Shown here in pieces: positions 59,913-64,000 of a stretch of DNA of 64,000 nt. Under the pieces are notes generated by a model that worked only from the letters and a program-made list of their open reading frames with translations, was not told the origin of the DNA and did not search any database. The position numbers and the translations under genes were made by a program. Location: positions 1,362,880 to 1,426,879 of the forward strand of contig PNAE01000007.1 of assembly GCA_003169895.1 (NCBI GenBank). The letters run 5' to 3'. This DNA comes from Gemmatimonadota bacterium (GTDB lineage Bacteria > Gemmatimonadota > Gemmatimonadetes > Gemmatimonadales > GWC2-71-9). The stretch's first letter is position 1. Every line of letters begins with the position of its first letter.

Positions 59913-61091
59913 CTAGGTCGACACTGAGACGAGACGCGTTCGGTTTGCGAGTGCTTCTCGCATCGTGACCATGTCGGCGCGTTGATAGCACTTCAGAATC
60001 GTCTGAGGTTCTTTCCAGCCGCCCATGTAGCAGAGATCCTTGAGCGGCGTGTTCTTCATCTCCGTTGCGAACTTCCGGCGCAGCGAATGCCATCCCATGC
60101 CGAGCTGGTGCACAATACCGGCAAGCTCCTCACCCCGCTGCCACCAATCGCGCCAAAGATGCCGAGAGCACGGCTGCGAACTGTTTCCCGGTGCAGGGAA
60201 GATCCACGAATCACCCAAGGCCAAAGTTACTTTCCGGACCTCTCGCTGTCGTTGTTGAAGCGCCGCCAGCAGCTCCGGTGACATTGGCGTCTGGTGTTCG
60301 AAGCCGATCTTGTCATTTGCTGCCCGCCAACGAACGGTCTGGTTTTCAAAATCGATGTCCGACCAACGCAACGTACTAATCGCGCCGATTCGGTGACCCG
60401 TGGCGTTCGCAATCACTAGACCTGTCTCAAACATGGGATCGATTCGCACAGCCACGTTGAGCAACGCGAGGTACGTCTCATCATTGACGATCGGGCGGCG
60501 TGGCGATTCTTCCCTTGGATAGGGGAGACCGTGGAGCGGGTTGCGCATCAGTAGCGGGCGTCCATCGTTGTCCGTTACTGACATCGCCCAATTGATCGCC
60601 GACCGTAGCATCTTGAGATCGTGTGTAATCACGCGATTGCCAATCGGCTTTCCTGTTGCGCGACCAACTCGTTGATCGCCTTCTCTCCGGCGCCAGACTA
60701 TGTAACGGTCCCAATCGCGCCGACTGAGACTCGATACTTTCCGACCACCACCAAAGCAATTGAGAAAGAGCTTGGCTGCCCGCTTGTCGTGGTTGCGCTT
60801 GCTCACACCCTTCTGAGGTGTGACTTCGCGCAGGTAGTCCGACAGCATCGCAAGAAGGGTCGTCTCCTTCATGATGACTTTGTCGGGTTCCCGCATAGCG
60901 ACCGCTACTTCCTCAGCCGTCTTCTTCGCCAGATCGCGGTCGCGGTGACTGAGTGCTATCCGCTTCCGCTTCCCATTCTCGCGATATTCGAGGAATATCA
61001 TTCCGGTCTTCGGATGCTCGAAACAGCAGCACCGATTGCCACTGCCCCACGCGCCAGCCGAGTAGCTCCATCGTGCCTTCGTTCGGGTCAT
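59913..61091 (-). CDS. int: Tyrosine-type site-specific integrase, island 2
   Basis: A 392-residue tyrosine recombinase related to the island 1 integrase. Catalytic residues: Arg in TGHRIGAISTLRWSD, HxxR in GWHSLRRKFATEM, a GGWKEPQT segment and Tyr in LKCYQRADM. The N-terminal part (FLEYRENGKRKRIALSHRDRDLAKK) matches the same arm-binding pattern. The ATG overlaps the stop of the excisionase-like gene (ATGA), so integrase is translated from the control operon. Confidence 0.95.
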   Translation of the reverse strand: MTRTKARWSYSAGAWGSGNRCCCFEHPKTGMIFLEYRENGKRKRIALSHRDRDLAKKTAEEVAVAMREPDKVIMKETTLLAMLSDYLREVTPQKGVSKRNHDKRAAKLFLNCFGGGRKVSSLSRRDWDRYIVWRRREGDQRVGRATGKPIGNRVITHDLKMLRSAINWAMSVTDNDGRPLLMRNPLHGLPYPREESPRRPIVNDETYLALLNVAVRIDPMFETGLVIANATGHRIGAISTLRWSDIDFENQTVRWRAANDKIGFEHQTPMSPELLAALQQRQREVRKVTLALGDSWIFPAPGNSSQPCSRHLWRDWWQRGEELAGIVHQLGMGWHSLRRKFATEMKNTPLKDLCYMGGWKEPQTILKCYQRADMVTMREALANRTRLVSVST

Positions 61092-61471
61092 CGTTTCACT
61101 CCGTTGGTGGAGTTGACGACAGCCCGCGCGATCTCGCCCGGTGTTGCGGGGACAATTTTGAAGGCCTGGGGCGGGGGGCGCAACCCAGACGCCTTCTTGG
61201 GCAGGTCAGAACGCCTGATTTTAGGCGCTCCGGGGCGACCGGCCTGGGGTAGGGCCTTCTTGCGAATGAGCGCGCCAAGGTGGTCTGGGGAGTAGCCGGA
61301 CTCGGCGGCGGCCTCCTGAAGGTTGAGGACGACCTCCATCTCGGCAGCGACCACGGCATCGAAATCGGCGAGGATTTCTTTGCATAATTCCGCGCCGTCA
61401 ACGGTGGCGTGTCGCCGCCGTAGTGCGTCAGCTTCAGTGCGCCACTTGGCGCGGAAGTCGTTCGGAGTCAT
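61088..61471 (-). CDS. Excisionase-like DNA-binding protein, island 2
   Basis: A 127-residue homologue of the island 1 protein at 43797: NDFRAKWRTEADALRRRHATVDGAELCKEILADFDAV at the N-terminus, then a winged-HTH LQEAAAESGYSPDHLGALIRKKALPQAGRPGAPKIRRSDLP. It overlaps the upstream HTH stop and the downstream integrase start by ATGA on both sides. Confidence 0.75.
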   Translation of the reverse strand: MTPNDFRAKWRTEADALRRRHATVDGAELCKEILADFDAVVAAEMEVVLNLQEAAAESGYSPDHLGALIRKKALPQAGRPGAPKIRRSDLPKKASGLRPPPQAFKIVPATPGEIARAVVNSTNGVKR

Positions 61472-62115
61472 CGCTTCTTTTCCTCGTCGAACCCAAGCCA
61501 GAAGAAGTCGACCTTGGCCGACTCTTCGGCTGATCGGTCACGCCGGGGTCGCCAGTTGATTTCGAACACGCCGTTGCATTCACGTTGGACCCCGACCCAA
61601 TGCCGGTAATCGGCGCGAAGCGGCCCAAGCGTCGCGCGGAGGAACATCTGCCGCACCGTCGTGTTGGACGCGATCAGGCGCAGCATTTCATCGCTGGTCG
61701 TGGCCAGCGCCTCACGCACGAGCCGTTCTGCTTCAATCAGATACGGGATGGACGGCGGCCCCGGAGCTAGCTGCGCATCCTTCTTGGGGTCGTGCAGCGC
61801 TTCCAGTCCCAACCCGCCGAGTTGGTTGTCGCACGCCACGGCCTCGATGATCTCCCGGAGCAGCTGCCTGCGCAGCACGCGTGGGTCGTGTTCCGGTTGC
61901 TCGTTGGGTTGCGGTATGCGGAGTTCTGGTTCGACGTTCTTCACGTAACGCTGGACGGTACGAACACTGCACCCGACTCGCTTTGCGATTTCTTCGTAGC
62001 TGAGCCCTTGGCGCCGCAGCTTGACCATTTCGTCGATCTTCGCCTGGTGCACGCGCTGACCACCAGCTCGCTTGTGCGGGGTGTCCTCTGGCTCCTTCTT
62101 TGCGCGCTTTCTCAT
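61468..62115 (-). CDS. Helix-turn-helix regulatory protein, island 2
   Basis: A 215-residue homologue of the island 1 protein at 44175. A lysine- and arginine-rich N-terminus precedes a resolvase-type HTH (AKIDEMVKLRRQGLSYEEIAKRVGCSVRTVQRYVKNVEPEL, about 25-65), the DPRVLRRQLLREI linker and a helical C-terminal domain. Start ATG at 62115 overlaps the upstream small gene's stop (ATGA). Confidence 0.75.
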   Translation of the reverse strand: MRKRAKKEPEDTPHKRAGGQRVHQAKIDEMVKLRRQGLSYEEIAKRVGCSVRTVQRYVKNVEPELRIPQPNEQPEHDPRVLRRQLLREIIEAVACDNQLGGLGLEALHDPKKDAQLAPGPPSIPYLIEAERLVREALATTSDEMLRLIASNTTVRQMFLRATLGPLRADYRHWVGVQRECNGVFEINWRPRRDRSAEESAKVDFFWLGFDEEKKR

Positions 62116-62306
62116 ACGGGACCCCCGTTCGTGCGTGGAGACTCAATCCCGCCAGAAGTCGGACTCCCGCCGGTCACCGTCCGGTCATGCCGCGGACTCG
62201 GCGCCGATCGCTTTTTCGCCGCTTGTCCGGGACGTGCAGCAACGTCGGCAGCTATCAGGGTATTGGCACTGACTGCTAACAGCTCGTAGAAATAAAAGGC
62301 GGCCAT
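62112..62306 (-). CDS. Small protein of the island 2 control operon
   Basis: A 64-residue protein starting at the ATG at 62306 (GAGG upstream). The first 25 residues are helical and partly hydrophobic (MAAFYFYELLAVSANTLIAADVA); the rest is basic and probably disordered (RPGQAAKKRSAPSPRHDRT). No family recognised. Its ATGA overlap with the following HTH gene argues that it is translated. Island 1 has no counterpart at this place. Confidence 0.5.
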   Translation of the reverse strand: MAAFYFYELLAVSANTLIAADVAARPGQAAKKRSAPSPRHDRTVTGGSPTSGGIESPRTNGGPV

Positions 62307-62313
62307 GGCTGCC

Positions 62314-62625
62314 TCAGCTTCCGTCGAAGTTGGGGGTACGGTATTGGGGGTTCTTTTCAATGAAGCGCAGCAGATCCTGGACGTGGATCACAAGCGTTCC
62401 GTCGTCGGCTTTGGTGCCGGCTAGGCGTGTGTCCTTTACCCATTTGTATATCGCCACCCGCGTAACTTGCGGTCGGAGAATCACGCCGGCCTCGATGTGC
62501 GTCACCCAGTCATTAAGCCCGACGTGGCGGTTGTACTGGCGCCCACCACGCGTATACATGAGGTCGAAGCCACTGCCGTCGCGGGACCGGAACGCTTCGA
62601 TTCCTTCGGGGCGGTAGTAAGACAA
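62314..62625 (-). CDS. Small DNA-binding protein, first gene of the island 2 control operon
   Basis: A 103-residue protein with a C-terminal HTH of excisionase type (WVTHIEAGVILRPQVTRVAIYKWVKDTRLAGTKADDGTLVIHVQDLLRFIEK). It occupies the position of the island 1 protein at 44925. The start is a TTG at 62625 with a strong AGGAGG ribosome-binding site (62630-62635). Confidence 0.72.
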   Translation of the reverse strand: MSYYRPEGIEAFRSRDGSGFDLMYTRGGRQYNRHVGLNDWVTHIEAGVILRPQVTRVAIYKWVKDTRLAGTKADDGTLVIHVQDLLRFIEKNPQYRTPNFDGS

Positions 62626-62646
62626 GTAACCTCCTGTTGGCAGTGT

Positions 62647-62675
62647 ATGCTAACGGGTGGCCATTCGGTGGTCAA
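62647..62675 (-). promoter_or_regulatory. Sigma70-type promoter of the island 2 control operon
   Basis: Leftward strand: -35 TTGACC (62670-62675), 17-bp spacer, -10 TAGCAT (62647-62652), about 22 bp before the TTG start. The arrangement parallels the island 1 promoter at 45245-45273. Confidence 0.65.
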
Positions 62676-62804
62676 GCGCCGAGAGCCATCTCTCAAAAGG
62701 CCGCCCCCGAGAGTCCGGTGTCGTCGGAAAACCATTGTGGGTGACATGGTCCGCGTCGATCTTTGCCCTCGATCGATGCGCGTTTCCCTCATTCGTGGAC
62801 TACC

Positions 62805-63851
62805 ATGCCCCGGCCCGCGCGACGGCTTCTTGGTCTTGATCTCGACGATGGTTGGAAGGTCGTGAGTGAAGTCATTCGGGGGCCCGAAGCGACGGGCGGA
62901 CGATTCTCCGCCGGGTACATCGTAGAACGCGCCAGCGGCGAACGCGGCTTCCTCAAAGCATTAGACTATTCCAGAGCTACTCTTCCGGGTGTCGACACGC
63001 CGGCCGAGCTTCAGCGGCTGACAACGGAGTACCTGTTCGAGCGCGATATTGTGTCTGCATGCGTTGGGAAGAGCTTTAGTCGTGTTGTTCGCGGAATTGG
63101 ATACGGCAAGGTTACCGTCGCCCCGGGACTCGACGGTCAGGTCGAGTATCTGATATTCGAACTTGCGGCGGGAGACATCCGGAAGCAGATGTCCCAAGCC
63201 CGACGCGTCGACGCGGCGTGGCGCCTTCGCGTGCTCCATCAAGTTGCAACAGGGCTCTTCCAGCTTCATACGGCACAAGTTGCGCACCAAGATCTCAAGC
63301 CTTCGAACGTGCTGGATTTCGACTCCGAAGGAATAAAAATCGGTGACCTTGGACGGGCAGCAAAGCTTCGAGAAAATTCGCCGCACGACGGTTATCAAAT
63401 CGCAGGGGCGCGGGCGTATGCGCCACCCGAGCTGCTCTACGGCGAATTGTCTGCCGATTGGCAGTGCCGGCGAATCGGGTGTGACCTTTATCATCTTGGC
63501 AGCCTGGCGGTGTTCTTGTTCGCGTCCGCGAATATGACTGGCCTCCTCTTGGCGGAATTATCGCTCGCCGCACACCCGTCTCAGTGGAGAGGGACCTATC
63601 GTGATGTATTGCCACAGGTCCAAAAGGCTTTCGGCCAGGCGCTCGGCAAAATATCCGTCGCTCTGCCCGACGGTCTTCGGGAAGAGGTTCTAACGGTGGT
63701 TCGTCAGCTTTGCGAGCCGGACCCCCTTCTCCGTGGTCACCCGCGAGACCGGCGAAGTATCAATAACCGCTATACGTGTGAGCGATACGTGGGTGTGTTC
63801 AATCGGCTCGCGTCTGAGGCCGAGTTGGGTAAGGTCCTGACCACGATATGA
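62805..63851 (+). CDS. Ser/Thr protein-kinase-like protein
   Basis: A 348-residue kinase-fold protein without membrane segments. The ATP Lys is in RGFLKALD (about residue 49), the catalytic loop is VAHQDLKPSNVLDF (HxD with Gln in place of Arg, Asp and Asn present) and the metal motif is IGDLGRA (DLG for DFG). An APE-like YAPPELLYGE follows. The changes are conservative and activity is plausible. The ATG at 62805 was taken because the 14 residues added by the open frame upstream look non-coding. Its stop overlaps the next start (ATGA), forming a cargo operon divergent from the control genes. Kinases of this kind occur in several phage-defence systems. Confidence 0.83.
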   Translation: MPRPARRLLGLDLDDGWKVVSEVIRGPEATGGRFSAGYIVERASGERGFLKALDYSRATLPGVDTPAELQRLTTEYLFERDIVSACVGKSFSRVVRGIGYGKVTVAPGLDGQVEYLIFELAAGDIRKQMSQARRVDAAWRLRVLHQVATGLFQLHTAQVAHQDLKPSNVLDFDSEGIKIGDLGRAAKLRENSPHDGYQIAGARAYAPPELLYGELSADWQCRRIGCDLYHLGSLAVFLFASANMTGLLLAELSLAAHPSQWRGTYRDVLPQVQKAFGQALGKISVALPDGLREEVLTVVRQLCEPDPLLRGHPRDRRSINNRYTCERYVGVFNRLASEAELGKVLTTI

Positions 63852-64000
63852 GCACATTCAATGACAATCCGAATCGAAGAGTCATACCTCGTTGGCGAAA
63901 TTCACTCATTGCGCTCGAATTGGGTGAACTTCAGCCTCTACCAGTGAGAGAGCCCACAACGTTCACCGACGAGGAAACGTTTGACGAACGACTTACGGAA
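63848..64000 (+). CDS. Unknown protein coupled to the kinase, N-terminal part
   Basis: Starts with ATG at 63848 overlapping the kinase stop and is open to the window edge (51 codons). The visible sequence (MSTFNDNPNRRVIPRWRNSLIAL...) has no recognisable motif. Tight coupling suggests it works with the kinase. Confidence 0.6.
   Translation, partial: MSTFNDNPNRRVIPRWRNSLIALELGELQPLPVREPTTFTDEETFDERLTE

Larger units (their letters stand above)
59803..64000. mobile_element. Integrative genomic island 2 (left part)
   Basis: Begins at the second att copy and continues past the window. It carries its own integrase, excisionase-like and HTH genes in the same order as island 1, a promoter of the same design, and cargo beginning with a kinase-like gene on the other strand. 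A third copy of the 42-bp core is expected beyond the right edge. Confidence 0.8.

Overview
The window is 64 kb of a GC-rich bacterial chromosome. Gene content (GTP-type PEP carboxykinase, LepA, TypA, Mfd, a SurA pair, PdxA, a DUF58/BatA pair, an M28 peptidase lipoprotein, a lipase-maturation-factor homologue), frequent GTG/TTG starts joined by 4-nt GTGA/ATGA overlaps, and GTCATCCTGAGC-type palindromic repeats fit Gemmatimonadota best. That placement is an inference; no rRNA gene is present.

Backbone, 1-41.3 kb. The left edge holds the start of pckG, two small secreted or envelope proteins, endonuclease IV and a GGDEF protein. A leftward chain of ten nearly contiguous genes (15123 down to 4573) runs lepA, glycosyltransferase, ROK kinase, PfkB kinase, a GHKL ATPase with a STAS-like partner, a trans-sulfuration enzyme, ftsE, ftsX and an EnvC-like protein. 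The last three form the amidase-activating division module; the EnvC LytM domain has lost its metal ligands, as expected for an activator. A rightward chain (18033-28555) runs DUF58, BatA-like, mfd, two parvulin chaperones, pdxA and GT2. Then come a CorC/CDF divergent pair with overlapping starts, typA, a very acidic small protein, glpD, a lipase-maturation-factor homologue, an FAD oxidoreductase and two paralogous coiled-coil tail-anchored proteins. Heptanucleotide tandem repeats and REP-like palindromes fill many gene boundaries and even supply stop codons.

The stretches 33.5-34.0, 35.2-35.9, 38.8-39.3 and 40.4-41.3 kb are repeat-rich. Two of them carry a duplicated tRNA-Leu-like gene whose anticodon position reads CGC. 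Each copy has, between the tRNA and a terminator-like hairpin on the same strand, a 20-nt segment complementary to its own anticodon arm. The 20-mers differ between loci but the pairing is kept, so this looks like a covarying RNA structure.

Islands, 41.9-64 kb. An intact tRNA-Ile(GAT) is the attachment site of two tandem integrative islands. A 42-bp direct repeat (41892-41933 and 59761-59802) bounds island 1. Island 2 begins at the second copy and leaves the window. Both start with the same module: tyrosine integrase, an excisionase-like protein and HTH regulators, read leftward from a sigma70-like promoter. Island 1 carries an EcoRII-like restriction endonuclease with Dcm and Vsr, then a MutL/MORC-like ATPase, a PD-(D/E)XK protein and a Z1 ATPase (a MutL-Z1 core like that of the Mza defence family). 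It also carries a separate tight operon of Dam-type methylase, calcineurin-like phosphoesterase, ORC/CDC6-like P-loop ATPase and an unrecognised protein. That four-gene operon is the best candidate here for an undescribed anti-phage system. Island 2 cargo starts with a Ser/Thr-kinase-like protein coupled to a gene cut by the window edge.
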